Shown here piece after piece: positions 7,812-16,738 of a stretch of 64,000 bases of DNA. The position numbers were made by a program, and so were the translations under genes. The notes below the pieces were generated by a model that had not been told where the DNA came from, did no database searches, and worked only from the letters and a program-made list of their open reading frames with translations. How positions within the stretch are numbered: the first letter of the stretch is position 1; each line of letters begins with the position of its first letter. Source of the DNA: Streptomyces profundus (GTDB lineage: Bacteria > Actinomycetota > Actinomycetes > Streptomycetales > Streptomycetaceae). The stretch is from assembly GCF_020740535.1 (NCBI RefSeq), contig NZ_CP082362.1, forward strand, positions 4,772,501-4,836,500, written 5' to 3'.

Positions 7812-8767
7812 CGGGGCGGAAGGGGCGGTAGGGGTGGGATGGGGCGCCAGGGGGGTCGGTTCGCGGTGGGGTGGGCTGCGGCTTGGAGGGCCTGTGGGGT
7901 GAGGGCAGGGGTGAGGTGGGGCCAGTAGGAAGTGAGTTGGTTCAGGGGGTGGCGTTGTGTGGTGGGGGGTTGGAGGGGCAGCCAGTCGTCGGATGTGTGG
8001 GCGGTGGCGATGGGGAGGTTTTCGTGTGCGGCGATGGGGGCGAGGCGTTGGCGAAGGTGGCGTTCGCGGGTGGGGGTCGAGGTGTGGATGAGGAGGGCAG
8101 TGGTGGTGTTGGTCGTGGTGGCGAGGGTGGCGTAGCCGGCGAGTTTGGCTTCGACGCGGTGGAGGGGTTCGGTGCCGGTGTCGTGTTCGAGGAAGAACGG
8201 CAGGACCTGGTCGTGGTGGTGCCAGTGGGCGTAGGCGTCGGGGCGTGCGTGGTCGCCCCAGAGGCGGGTGGTGGAGCGGGCGGAGATCCACAGGGTCAGC
8301 TCGTCGTGGGGTTGGTGGTGGTGGGTGGCGGCGAGGGTGACGAGGTGGGTGGTGGTGGCGAGGTCGTGTTCGAGGGTGGGGGAGAACGCGGTGCGGGTGC
8401 AGGTGTCCTTGCGCCAGGCGAGGTGCTTGGTTTCGGTGGCCCAGTGGGCGGCGAGGAGGGTGGCTCCGCTGGGGCCGAGGGTGTAGTGCTCGGGGGCGGA
8501 GCCCTGGGGTGTGAGGGGTCGGAAGGAGTCGAGGACGTGGAGTTGGTGGAGCTGGCGTAGGCGTCGGTTGGTGACGCGGTGGCTGGTGTTCCAGAGCGCG
8601 GTGATGTGGTGGGAGGTGAGGACGCGGTGCTCGTGGAGCATCTCCAGTAGCCACATGTCCCGGGGTGTGATCCGGCCGGCGAGTGTGGCGGTTTCGCGGC
8701 CTCGGTGGTGGGGTCGGCCGCGTTGGAGTGCGGTGCGGGGGATGTAGCGGGAGCGCGGGGGGTTCAC
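7808..8767 (-). CDS. Replic_Relax (replication-relaxation) family protein
   Basis: A 319-residue protein with an N-terminal winged-helix segment (about 40-90: DMWLLEMLHEHRVLTSHHI, RLRQLHQLHVL) followed by a mixed alpha/beta domain with conserved HDL and acidic residues (LEHDLATTTHL, LPFFLEHDTGTEPLHRVEAKL). This is the arrangement of the Replic_Relax family, found on plasmids and conjugative elements and suggested to act in DNA processing. No canonical HUH relaxase is visible in the window, so this is the best candidate for initiating transfer. GTG at 8767 overlaps the stop of the VirD4 gene (GTGA); its stop overlaps the next GTG. Confidence 0.75.
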   Translation of the reverse strand: MNPPRSRYIPRTALQRGRPHHRGRETATLAGRITPRDMWLLEMLHEHRVLTSHHITALWNTSHRVTNRRLRQLHQLHVLDSFRPLTPQGSAPEHYTLGPSGATLLAAHWATETKHLAWRKDTCTRTAFSPTLEHDLATTTHLVTLAATHHHQPHDELTLWISARSTTRLWGDHARPDAYAHWHHHDQVLPFFLEHDTGTEPLHRVEAKLAGYATLATTTNTTTALLIHTSTPTRERHLRQRLAPIAAHENLPIATAHTSDDWLPLQPPTTQRHPLNQLTSYWPHLTPALTPQALQAAAHPTANRPPWRPIPPLPPLPPR

Positions 8768-11154
8768 GTGAGGGTCTCCCGTGTTGTGGGCGAAGAAGCC
8801 GTCTCCGTAGTTGGCGGCCTGTTCGCGGACTGCCGCAGGTGGTGGGCACGGCCGGGGGTTGGTGGGGGTGCGGGGTTGGTGGTGAGGGTGAAGGCGCTGG
8901 TGGTGTCGGTGTGGTCGGTGAGGAGGCGGGCGGCGGCTTGGTGGCGGGCGAGGTGGGCGAGGTCGTGGGCGGCCAAGCTCGGTTGGGTGTGGCGTTCCAG
9001 GGCGCGGGCGTCTTCGGGTGAGGCGGTGAAGAAGATCTTGTTGCGGGCGTTGGTGGAGATGGCTTCGCGGAGGTCGGTGGGGAGTTGGGCGAGGTGCTGG
9101 TGGGCGAGGTTGAGGGAGAGGCGGTAGCCGCGGGCTTCGGCGAGCATCTCTTCGACGGGGTAGGGCAGGTTGAGGAAGTTGTGGCATTCGTCGAGGTAGA
9201 GGGAAGCGTCGACGCGGGCGTGCTCGGGTTGGTGGGCGCGGGCGGTGGCGGCCTGCCAGGTGCGGGCGACGAGGAAGGAGCCCAGGAGGCGGGCCGTTTC
9301 CTCGCCGAGGGTTCCTTTGGGGAGGCGGGCCAGCAGGATTCCGCCGTTGAGCACGTCGTCCAGGCGGTAGGTGGAGGGGCCGTGGGCGATGGCGCGGCGG
9401 GTGAAGTCGCGCAGGAGGAAGGCGCGGAGCTTGTTCATCAACGGGCCACTCACCGCCGTCTTGGCGGGTTCGGAGAGGGCGTCGTATCCGGTCCAGAACC
9501 CGCGGAGCAGGGGGTCGTTGACGCCTGGCGTGATGCGGAGCCGGTAGGCGGGTTCGGCCAGGAGCCGGGGAATGTCGGCGAGGCTGACGGACTGGCCGGT
9601 GGTGTGGTGGTGGCGCAGGAGGGTGAGGCAGCTGGCGCGCATCAGGTCGTCGGTGCGTGGTCCCCAGAAGGCGGCGAAGATCCGGCGGAAGATGCCGGCG
9701 ATGTTGTCCACCACCATGTCGCTGTCGTCGCCTTCGAGGACGTTCAGGCACGGCGGGGGCCTGTGGTCGGCGGGGTCGATGAGGACGAGGCGGTCCGCGC
9801 AGTCCTCGGGGAGACGTTCCAGCAGCTCGGTGACGAGGTCGCCCTTGGGGTCGACGACGATCAGGCCGCGCCGGTGGCGGGCGTCGTCCAGGGCGAGGTG
9901 GGTGATCAGGGTGGACTTGCCGGAGCCGGTGGCGCCCATGAGGTGGAGGTGGTGGCGTGCGGCGTGGGTGGGCAGGGCGATGGCGCGGCGTGGGCCGGCG
10001 TCGCTGTGCCCCAGCGGGCGCGCGGCGCTGCTCGGTGGGGGGATCGACGGGGGTGGCGGGATGGAACGGGCTGCGGCTCGGGTCAGTCCGGGGGCGTCCG
10101 GGTCGGTGGGCAGGTGGGCGAGGGCGGCCAACTCGGTCACGGACAGCAGAGCGGCGCGATGGGGGAAGTGGCGTCGTGTCAGGCGTTGGTGGGGGTGGGG
10201 GAGGCGGGTGCGGACGAGCCAGTTGCGGGCGGCGAAGAGCCCGAAGGCGGACGCGATGGCGTGGGCTCGCCCGCGCACGGCTTCTCGGGCGCTGTTGCTG
10301 GGGGGTGTGCTTGCGGCGTAGGTGAGGGAGGTGGCCCAGAGCGGGCCGGTGAGTTTGTCGGCTGCTTGTCTGACGGCGGTGTGGTGGTCGGCGTCCTGCC
10401 GTGCTTCCAGGGCGGGTTGGGGTCGGTGGGCGGCCCAGGCGGCCATGCCGCGCAGAGGCGTGAACCGGTGGTGGTGGCCGGTCTTCAGCGTGCGGGCGGC
10501 GCGTCTGACGCGTCGGCGTCGCCGTCCGGTTGCCGGTCGGGCCAGGACTTGCACGATGACGCGTTCACCGTCGTTGAGCCCTGCGGCGGCCTGGAGCAGA
10601 GCGCGCAAGGGGTCGACGTGGTGTCCGGTGCGCAGGGTCGCCACTTCGGGGCGGGCGAGCCTGAGTCGTCCGGCGGTGACGGTGTGGCCTGCGGGAACGG
10701 GCTGCGCCGCGTCGGTCACGGTCGTGTGGGCACCCGGCCAGGCGGCCTCGACGGCCTGACGTGCGAGAGCGATGGGCACCTGGCTTGGTGTCCACAGGCT
10801 GATGTTCAGGCCCTGGTGGGTCCAGGCGTATTCGAAGGCGATGTGCGGTTGACCGCTGGCGAGGCGGTGCCACCAGGGGCGCAGCAGCCCGGACAGTTGG
10901 GCCCACAGCAGCTCGCCACCGTGGTCACTCACCTGGGGCGGGGCTTGGATGCTCACACAGCGCGCTCCTCGCGCGAAGACCTTGGCTCGTCTCCGAGCCA
11001 GGAGCGGACGCGCGACGAGAGTGGCCACGCCGGTGGCCGTGGCGGTGGCCAGCAGCGGCGTGTGGGAGGCGATCAACGCGCGGCCGGTGGTTGCGGCGGT
11101 GCGCCAGAACGAGAGCGGGTCGGTGAGGAAGTCCGTCATCCAGGGGGAGTTCAC
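8764..11154 (-). CDS. VirD4/TraG-family type IV coupling ATPase
   Basis: A 796-residue motor that would couple the DNA substrate to the secretion channel at the inner membrane. One hydrophobic segment lies at about 30-50. The Walker A motif is GATGSGKST at 407-415, with a nearby LIVVDPKGD strand. The C-terminal TraG/TraD motor portion holds the acidic LYLDECHNF motif and the later sensor region (NARNKIFFTAS). A Pro-rich tail ends the protein. The GTG at 11154 overlaps the VirB4 stop as GTGA, the pattern seen at its other junctions; an ATG 15 nt downstream is the alternative. It follows virB4 and precedes the Replic_Relax gene. Confidence 0.9.
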   Translation of the reverse strand: MNSPWMTDFLTDPLSFWRTAATTGRALIASHTPLLATATATGVATLVARPLLARRRAKVFARGARCVSIQAPPQVSDHGGELLWAQLSGLLRPWWHRLASGQPHIAFEYAWTHQGLNISLWTPSQVPIALARQAVEAAWPGAHTTVTDAAQPVPAGHTVTAGRLRLARPEVATLRTGHHVDPLRALLQAAAGLNDGERVIVQVLARPATGRRRRRVRRAARTLKTGHHHRFTPLRGMAAWAAHRPQPALEARQDADHHTAVRQAADKLTGPLWATSLTYAASTPPSNSAREAVRGRAHAIASAFGLFAARNWLVRTRLPHPHQRLTRRHFPHRAALLSVTELAALAHLPTDPDAPGLTRAAARSIPPPPSIPPPSSAARPLGHSDAGPRRAIALPTHAARHHLHLMGATGSGKSTLITHLALDDARHRRGLIVVDPKGDLVTELLERLPEDCADRLVLIDPADHRPPPCLNVLEGDDSDMVVDNIAGIFRRIFAAFWGPRTDDLMRASCLTLLRHHHTTGQSVSLADIPRLLAEPAYRLRITPGVNDPLLRGFWTGYDALSEPAKTAVSGPLMNKLRAFLLRDFTRRAIAHGPSTYRLDDVLNGGILLARLPKGTLGEETARLLGSFLVARTWQAATARAHQPEHARVDASLYLDECHNFLNLPYPVEEMLAEARGYRLSLNLAHQHLAQLPTDLREAISTNARNKIFFTASPEDARALERHTQPSLAAHDLAHLARHQAAARLLTDHTDTTSAFTLTTNPAPPPTPGRAHHLRQSANRPPTTETASSPTTRETLT

Positions 11155-12938
11155 GTATCCCGCCCGGCAGCGAGTTCGGCGGGGTCGGTGGTGATCAGCT
11201 CGTGCTCGTGAGACGAGGCGACCGTGTTGATGGCGGCCCGGTGGCGGTGGCCGCCGAGGAGCAGCGCCTCGCCTTTGCGGGCGGTGAGCAGGAAGTCGCG
11301 TTCGCCTCGGGAGAGGAGGAAGGTCTCGGCGATGGGGTCGATTGCCTGGGCGGACTGGCGGAGGAGGAGTTGCGTGGCGGCGTTGGAGACGATGGCTCGG
11401 CCCAGGGGTGAGGCGAGGACGTCGTCGGCGTCCTGGGTGACGAGGGCCAGTCCGCACCAGTGACGGCGGCCTGACTTGGCCAGCCGGAAGAGGAACCGGC
11501 TGCCTTCCGGTTCGCGCATCAGGAGCCATGCCTCGTCGACCACGATCAGGTGCCGCTGTTTCGGTCCGGTGGTGACGCGACGCCACAGCGCGTCCAGGGC
11601 GAGGACCATGGCGGGCGCGCGGACTTCCTCCGGGAGTCGTCGGACGGAGAAGACCAGGAGGTGTCCGGACAGTTCGCAGGTGGTGGGTCCGTTGAACAGG
11701 TGGGCGTGCGAACCGGTCACGAAGGGTGTGAGTTGGTCGGCGAGCCCTTGGGCCACCGGGCTGTCGTTGCCGAGCAGGACGTGGTGGAGGTCGGCGAGGG
11801 TGGGCGGCGGGTTGGTGAACGTGGCCGTGTCGGTGGTGATGCCGGCGCGGGCGTAGGTGTCCAGGAGCGCGCAGTCCAGCGAGGCCTTTTGGGCGGCGTC
11901 CAACTCGGTGGAGAGGAGAACGCCGAGGAAGGTGTGCAGGAACAGCACCTTGCGCACCAGGGTCTCGCCCTCGTCGGCGGCTGCGCGCGGCAGGTCGAAG
12001 GGGTTGATCCGAACGCCGGGGGCGCCCAGGCGGATGGTGTGGCCGCCGACTGCTTGGGCCAGGCGGAGGTACTCGTCCTCCGGGTCGATCACCGCGGCCC
12101 GTACTCCGGTGAACAGCAGGCGCAGCAGCTCCAGTTTGGCGAGGTAGGACTTGCCGGCGCCGGAGCGGGCCAGAGTGACTGAGTTGTAGTTGTCGAGGCT
12201 CTGGGCGAAGCGGTTCCAGAACACGGGAGTTCTGGAGAGGGCGTTGAGGCCGTAGAGCACCCCGCCGGCGGCGGGGTCGCTGTCGGGGCGGTGGGGGAGG
12301 TCGGGGCTGGCGAAGGGGAAGAACGCGGCGAGGGCGATGGTGTCCAGGGTGCGGCGTACCCGCATGGTGTCCAGGCCCAACGGTCGGGTGGCCAGCCAGC
12401 CGGGCAGTGCGCGGAAGGTGGTGGGTTCCACGTTCATCAGCAGGGACTCGGCCACGGCGCGCACGGCGGCGACCTCGTCCGCCAGGTGCTGTTCGTCCGG
12501 GGCGTGGACGGTCAGGTAGAGGCCGACGCGGAAGAGTCGGGATTCGCCGCGTGCGATGCGGTAGGCGAGTTCGGCGGCGTCGGCTGCGGCGGCCTCGCTC
12601 TCGGGATCGTCGAGTTGCCCGTGGTGCAGGCCGCTGCGGCGGGTGGATTCCAGGCGGGCGCGCTGTTTCTTCAGACTGGAGGCGGCCACGCTGGTGGGTA
12701 CGGGCTCGATGTGCAGGGCGATGTCCACGCGCCCGGGGTGGTTGAGCAGCGGGGACAGCCAGCCCGGCGCCACCTCGGCCGGGTAGCCCGTCACCACCAG
12801 GGTCTGGGCCATGCCATGGTCCAGCTTCACGTGGTGTGCCCGGACCTCGATCGCGGGCGGTCCGACGGGGGCCAGCAACTCCTTGGCCTGGACGGTGGAG
12901 ACCTCATGGGTGGGGCGAGTTCGCCAGGGTCGGGTCAT
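11151..12938 (-). CDS. VirB4-family type IV secretion ATPase
   Basis: A 595-residue ATPase that powers assembly of the secretion channel. The N-terminal ~230 residues are the VirB4/CagE domain. Walker A is SGAGKS at 259-264, with the VirB4-type AVIDPEDEY strand after it and Walker B in LIVVDEAWLLM. The helicase-like motif (LALVTQDADDVLASPLG) and C-terminal Arg region follow. Length is at the short end of the family (600-850). ATG at 12938 overlaps the PrgI stop (ATGA). Confidence 0.9.
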   Translation of the reverse strand: MTRPWRTRPTHEVSTVQAKELLAPVGPPAIEVRAHHVKLDHGMAQTLVVTGYPAEVAPGWLSPLLNHPGRVDIALHIEPVPTSVAASSLKKQRARLESTRRSGLHHGQLDDPESEAAAADAAELAYRIARGESRLFRVGLYLTVHAPDEQHLADEVAAVRAVAESLLMNVEPTTFRALPGWLATRPLGLDTMRVRRTLDTIALAAFFPFASPDLPHRPDSDPAAGGVLYGLNALSRTPVFWNRFAQSLDNYNSVTLARSGAGKSYLAKLELLRLLFTGVRAAVIDPEDEYLRLAQAVGGHTIRLGAPGVRINPFDLPRAAADEGETLVRKVLFLHTFLGVLLSTELDAAQKASLDCALLDTYARAGITTDTATFTNPPPTLADLHHVLLGNDSPVAQGLADQLTPFVTGSHAHLFNGPTTCELSGHLLVFSVRRLPEEVRAPAMVLALDALWRRVTTGPKQRHLIVVDEAWLLMREPEGSRFLFRLAKSGRRHWCGLALVTQDADDVLASPLGRAIVSNAATQLLLRQSAQAIDPIAETFLLSRGERDFLLTARKGEALLLGGHRHRAAINTVASSHEHELITTDPAELAAGRDT

Positions 12939-13831
12939 CGGTCACCGTCCTCAACGCGACGCGCATCGGAAGGTTGGCAGGCGTCGCGCACCGTGGCGGA
13001 CGTCTCGGCGGCGTTCAGCGGGCGGGCGTCGATGTCGGCGCCGGCCAGTACGTTGGTGGCCTCGGCGAGACGTTGACGGGCGCGATTGCCTGCGGAGGTT
13101 CTGCGGTCCGACTCGCGGGCGGCCACGAGGATGTGGCGGCGTTGCACCTCGCATGCGGCTCCGAGTCGGGCGAGGTAGTCGGCGTGGGCACGCGCGGCGG
13201 CTGCCAACTCCGGATGGTGCAACTGGTCGCCGACGCTGTGGACGGCCTCGGCAGCCGGCTTGAGATCCACCGGGTGGGAGCACAACACGATCTGGGTGGG
13301 GCCGGTCAGCGAGTTGAGCCACCGCGCGAAGACGGCCGTCAGCTCGGCCTGCTCCGCCGCGCTGCGCAGGCCGAAGTTCACGCTCGTGCACTCCGCCAAC
13401 ACCACGCTGCCATCCCGCCCAACGTTCAAAACTCCGGCATCGTCCACTCCCCGGCAGGGGAGGTCGGCGGCCACTGGGGGCGGCCCGGCCGCTCTGACCA
13501 GACTCTTGCTGAGGAAGTCCGGCACCGCCGGCACCCCTTCAGGCGCGTGCACCTGGCGCTTGGCCGCCTTGAGGTGGGTCAGGGCGGCCAGGGCGAAGCG
13601 GTCCATGCTGATGCCCTCACGCCGACCCAACGCGATGGCCATGAGCGCACCGGCCGCTGGCACGGCGATGACCAAAAACGGCACAACGCCCACAAGTGGC
13701 CTGGCCATCCAGTACCCGCCATACAGCAACAGCGCCCCGCTGCCCACGATCGCCGTTTGCCGCGCGGTGAGCGGGCCCAGGATGCGGTCCTCGCGTTCGA
13801 TGTCGGCGGGGATGCGGACCGAGTGACTCAA
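12935..13831 (-). CDS. PrgI-family protein with C-terminal extension (VirB3-like position)
   Basis: A 298-residue protein. The N terminus matches PrgI proteins of Gram-positive type IV systems: RIPADIEREDRILGPLTARQ followed by two membrane segments at about 25-70 (VGSGALLLYGGYWM and GVVPFLVIAVPAAGALMAIAL). The remaining ~200 residues are soluble and rich in Ala/Arg, longer than minimal PrgI. The TTG at 13831 is preceded by AAGGAAGAAG and overlaps the previous stop (TTGA), the same coupling pattern as its neighbours. PrgI genes normally sit directly before virB4, as here. Confidence 0.8.
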   Translation of the reverse strand: MSHSVRIPADIEREDRILGPLTARQTAIVGSGALLLYGGYWMARPLVGVVPFLVIAVPAAGALMAIALGRREGISMDRFALAALTHLKAAKRQVHAPEGVPAVPDFLSKSLVRAAGPPPVAADLPCRGVDDAGVLNVGRDGSVVLAECTSVNFGLRSAAEQAELTAVFARWLNSLTGPTQIVLCSHPVDLKPAAEAVHSVGDQLHHPELAAAARAHADYLARLGAACEVQRRHILVAARESDRRTSAGNRARQRLAEATNVLAGADIDARPLNAAETSATVRDACQPSDARRVEDGDR

Positions 13832-15375
13832 CTCTTCTTCCTTTCGGACGAGTACGGGGGTGCGGGGCCGGTCTCGGGCGCGCGGAAGAGCGGCGCGGCG
13901 TGGTCGACCGGAGCGGTCGCCCGTCGCGCCGGCGTGGTGCGGGGCGGCTCGGGAACGGGAGGACGGAAGGATGTCGGCACCGCCGGTGGCCCTGCGGAGG
14001 ATTTCGGGGGTGGCGCGGCGCGGCTCACCGCAGAACCGGCAGAGGCCGGCGGCGCGCTGGTCCGTGCTGAAGGCACGAGCGATGGCGCGGGCTTGACTGG
14101 CTTCGGTGTCGGTGGCGCGCCGGGCCCGGGCGGGTTCGTGGGTGGTCGGCTTCTTCCGCCTGCTGAAGGTGGTGGCAGGTGGCGACCGGTGGTGGCTGGT
14201 GGGGGCCGTGTCGGGGTGGGGCGGGCGGGTAGGTAGCGGTGCAGCAGCATGGCGAGGGCCGCGCCGCGCAGCATCCGTACCGGCGCGGGGGCGTGCGGCA
14301 CGGTGGCCGGCGTGCCGCGCAGGATGACCTGCGTGGCCCATCCGGGGATCTTCCACAGCACCCAGAACATGCACAGCCCGGCCAGCAACGTCCCCAACTC
14401 GCCAGGCCCGGCGGGCACCAGAAGCGAGTTCCCGGGGGCGAAGAACAGCCGTAGCCCCACCGCGAGGGTCGTGGACTGCGCCACCTGGATGACCAACGCC
14501 CCGGCCAGGGCGCGCCACCACAGTTTGGCGACGCCCTCCGTCTGGGGGAGCCCGTGGCAGGCCAGGGCGAGCGGTCCGGAGACGGCGAGCAGTGCGATCA
14601 CGGCGACGCGGACCAGGTAGCCGACCAGCACTCCGGCGACCAGTACCAGCAACACCAGTGCCAGGACGAGGAGATGGACGGGGTTGCCCCCGCCGAGAGT
14701 GTCCCCCAGCAGCATCCGGGCCAGGCCCTCGCCGAGCCCCTCCGCATCCGAGCCGAGGATGGCGGCGGACAGCGCGTTGGAGAGGTCGATGGCGTGCCCC
14801 ATCACGAGGAGGGAGAGGCTGGCGGCCACCAGTCCGAGGACGATCCGGGGGGCGATCTGCTTGACCGCGTACCGGGTCTGGACCGTCTCGTAGCCCATCA
14901 ACGTCAGCCCGCCGGCCATCACCAGCAGCACATATGAGCCGAGGGCCAGGCCCCAGGACGTTGTCCACATCTCCACCAACACGGGATGGGTGGACATGGC
15001 CGGGGTGGCGAGCAGCGTCTCGCCCAGCAGGCCGAGGAACGGTTCGGCCGCCGACTCGATCAACTCCGCGATGAAGTCCATGATCGCGTCGCTGATTGTG
15101 CCCGGAAGGTCGAACCAGCCCCCGCCGAACAGGCCACCGAACCAGTTGTCGAACCAACCGCCCCCGCCACCATCCCCCTCCGACGGCAGATCCCCGAGGT
15201 CCTCGGCGGACGGCGACGGGTCAGGAGCGACCAGCTCAGCCGGCCCGGGGGCGGGACTGGGCTCGGGGTCGGCGGGGTCGGCCATCGCGGTGGGCGTCAA
15301 CACCCACAGGGCGAGCACGACCGGCAGCCCGAGGAGCAGACCAGCCACCGTGACGGCGCGATGTGGCAGGCTCAC
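13828..15375 (-). CDS. polytopic membrane protein of the secretion channel (VirB6/TrbL-like)
   Basis: A 515-residue protein. A signal-like segment at about 10-30 is followed by an acidic/Pro and Gly/Trp-rich stretch (GGGGGWFDNWFGGLFGGGWF). At least five hydrophobic helices lie between about 120 and 370 (for example LGSYVLLVMAGGLTLMGYE and LLVLALVLLVLVAGVLVGYL). A long Pro/Ala-rich cytoplasmic tail occupies about 400-515. Topology and position between pilin and PrgI genes match the VirB6/TrbL channel component of Gram-positive systems. Start GTG at 15375 overlaps the pilin stop; its stop overlaps the next TTG. Confidence 0.75.
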   Translation of the reverse strand: MSLPHRAVTVAGLLLGLPVVLALWVLTPTAMADPADPEPSPAPGPAELVAPDPSPSAEDLGDLPSEGDGGGGGWFDNWFGGLFGGGWFDLPGTISDAIMDFIAELIESAAEPFLGLLGETLLATPAMSTHPVLVEMWTTSWGLALGSYVLLVMAGGLTLMGYETVQTRYAVKQIAPRIVLGLVAASLSLLVMGHAIDLSNALSAAILGSDAEGLGEGLARMLLGDTLGGGNPVHLLVLALVLLVLVAGVLVGYLVRVAVIALLAVSGPLALACHGLPQTEGVAKLWWRALAGALVIQVAQSTTLAVGLRLFFAPGNSLLVPAGPGELGTLLAGLCMFWVLWKIPGWATQVILRGTPATVPHAPAPVRMLRGAALAMLLHRYLPARPTPTRPPPATTGRHLPPPSAGGRSRPPTNPPGPGAPPTPKPVKPAPSLVPSARTSAPPASAGSAVSRAAPPPKSSAGPPAVPTSFRPPVPEPPRTTPARRATAPVDHAAPLFRAPETGPAPPYSSERKKS

Positions 15376-15710
15376 GCGCCCCCCACGACGCCCTTGAGCA
15401 CCGACACGAGGACAGGGGCCAGGATGACGATGCCGTAGCCGATCGCGGCGGCCTTCAACGCCCGCTTCGCCGCCTCGATCTCCCCGGGATCCCCGCCCGC
15501 CATCAGGTACCGCAGGCCACCGATCGTCAGGAACAGGGTCGCCAGCAGGGCCACGATCCCCACGATCCACGTGGTCAGGTTGACCACCACGGCCTCGATC
15601 GACCGCTCCGCCCCCCAGGCCACCCCGGCACCGGCCAGCACCAACACACCGGCGAACAGCGACACCAACCCCAGACGGCGTCGGCGGGCGGATACGGAGT
15701 CGAACAACAC
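15372..15710 (-). CDS. VirB2/TrbC-like pilin-type small membrane protein
   Basis: A 112-residue protein with a signal-like segment (GLVSLFAGVLVLAGAGVAWG) ending near residue 34. Two further helices follow at about 43-64 (TTWIVGIVALLATLFLTIGG) and 88-107. The loop between them has GLRYLMAGGDPGEIEAAKRAL, a pattern recurrent in actinobacterial VirB2/pilin-like subunits. I chose GTG at 15710 because GGAGG lies 8 nt upstream; a TTG five codons earlier would overlap that site. It is the first gene of the transfer apparatus after the hairpin at 15874-15921. Confidence 0.75.
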   Translation of the reverse strand: MLFDSVSARRRRLGLVSLFAGVLVLAGAGVAWGAERSIEAVVVNLTTWIVGIVALLATLFLTIGGLRYLMAGGDPGEIEAAKRALKAAAIGYGIVILAPVLVSVLKGVVGGA

Positions 15711-15873
15711 AGGGGGCACCTCCAACAGGGCAGCGCGCCGAACGGCGACAAGCAGCCCTCTTCAGCGGCGACCGGGTCGCACCCCGCCGGCACGCACTCC
15801 TTTCCACAGGAGGCAGAAGGTGGGAAACGACTCGGGTGTCAGCACGAGCCCAAAGGGGCCCGGCCACCACCGA

Positions 15874-15921
15874 AGAGGGCGGACACCCGGCCGGCCCGAC
15901 CGGTACGGGTATCCGCCCTCT
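15874..15921 (-). terminator. 16-bp stem hairpin between the regulator and the transfer operon
   Basis: Arms 15874-15889 and 15906-15921 pair over 16 bp with a single G-U type mismatch (arms begin AGAGGGCGGA and CGGGTATCCG), around a 16-nt loop. It lies about 65 nt after the stop of the sigma-like gene and about 160 nt before the pilin start. It could terminate the regulator transcript or attenuate read-through into the transfer genes. Confidence 0.7.
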
Positions 15922-15985
15922 ATAGAGAAGTGACCCCGTCGGCTGTGCCAAACCGCAGGTCAGCCACCCTTATCGCAACCGCGAC

Positions 15986-16738
15986 TCAACTGGCCAGGTG
16001 CTCGGCCAGCCGCGTCTCGGCCTGCTCCCGGAGGCGGTACAGCTGCCGTCGACTGACCCGCCACTCGTGCGCCAGCGCCGTCATCGACTCCCCGTTCAAC
16101 CGGGTCAGTGCGACGACCTGGGCCTGCCGGCGGGTCACCACCTTGTCCTCCACGGCCCGCCACAGCACCAGGTACTCGTCCTCGCCTTCTGAGGCCCTCA
16201 GCAGCGCCGGGTCCATCGGTCGATCGTCCAGCGCGTGAACTGTGTGGTGGGCTCGCCGGGTTGCCGCATACGCGGCTCGGTGTGCCGCCCGGTCGGCGGC
16301 CCGGAACAGCTCCCGGTCCAGCTGCGGAGCCGACGGGTTGAGACTGCGTACCGCGGCCGTCAGCGCCGCCAGCATCTCCTGTTCGACCTCGCCACGCTCG
16401 ACCTTGCCGCGTGGGACCCGTGACAGCACGCGACGCAGCACCGGCACCGCGAACCCGGCGACCACGGTCACCCACGGCTCCCCACCCTGCCGGGCCCGCG
16501 CCACGGCCGAACTCCAGATGTGTGCCCTGCGCTCCGGACTCGTGGCCGGGTGCGCCAACTCCACGCGCAGCTCTCCCACCTCCAGCCCAGGACCCTCCTC
16601 GTCCGGCAGCGGCAACCGCACCGGACGTCCTTCCTGCCCCAACCGCAGGAATACCCGGTCCAACTCATCCAACGGAGAGAAGAACTCCCGCACCCCGGCC
16701 CGCTCAGGCTCGGGTGATCCGGAAACTCGACGGTGCAT
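15986..16738 (-). CDS. sigma-factor-like helix-turn-helix regulator
   Basis: A 250-residue protein. The last ~60 residues look like sigma region 4: TRRQAQVVALTRLNGESMTA then LAHEWRVSRRQLYRLREQAE, with the recognition helix at the end. The middle (about 95-160) is helical and resembles a region-2-like segment only loosely (EVEQEMLAALTAAVRSL). The ATG at 16738 follows TTGGAGG at good spacing; an upstream ATG at 16780 lacks a clear site. It heads the leftward transfer genes and is a good candidate for their activator, or for a phage-type late regulator. The target promoter is not identified. Confidence 0.65.
   Translation of the reverse strand: MHRRVSGSPEPERAGVREFFSPLDELDRVFLRLGQEGRPVRLPLPDEEGPGLEVGELRVELAHPATSPERRAHIWSSAVARARQGGEPWVTVVAGFAVPVLRRVLSRVPRGKVERGEVEQEMLAALTAAVRSLNPSAPQLDRELFRAADRAAHRAAYAATRRAHHTVHALDDRPMDPALLRASEGEDEYLVLWRAVEDKVVTRRQAQVVALTRLNGESMTALAHEWRVSRRQLYRLREQAETRLAEHLAS

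Noticed and set aside
6810..8560. Long rightward Gly/Val/Ala-rich frames opposite the hydrolase and Replic_Relax genes
   Set aside because: They are antisense shadows of recognisable leftward genes with conserved motifs.
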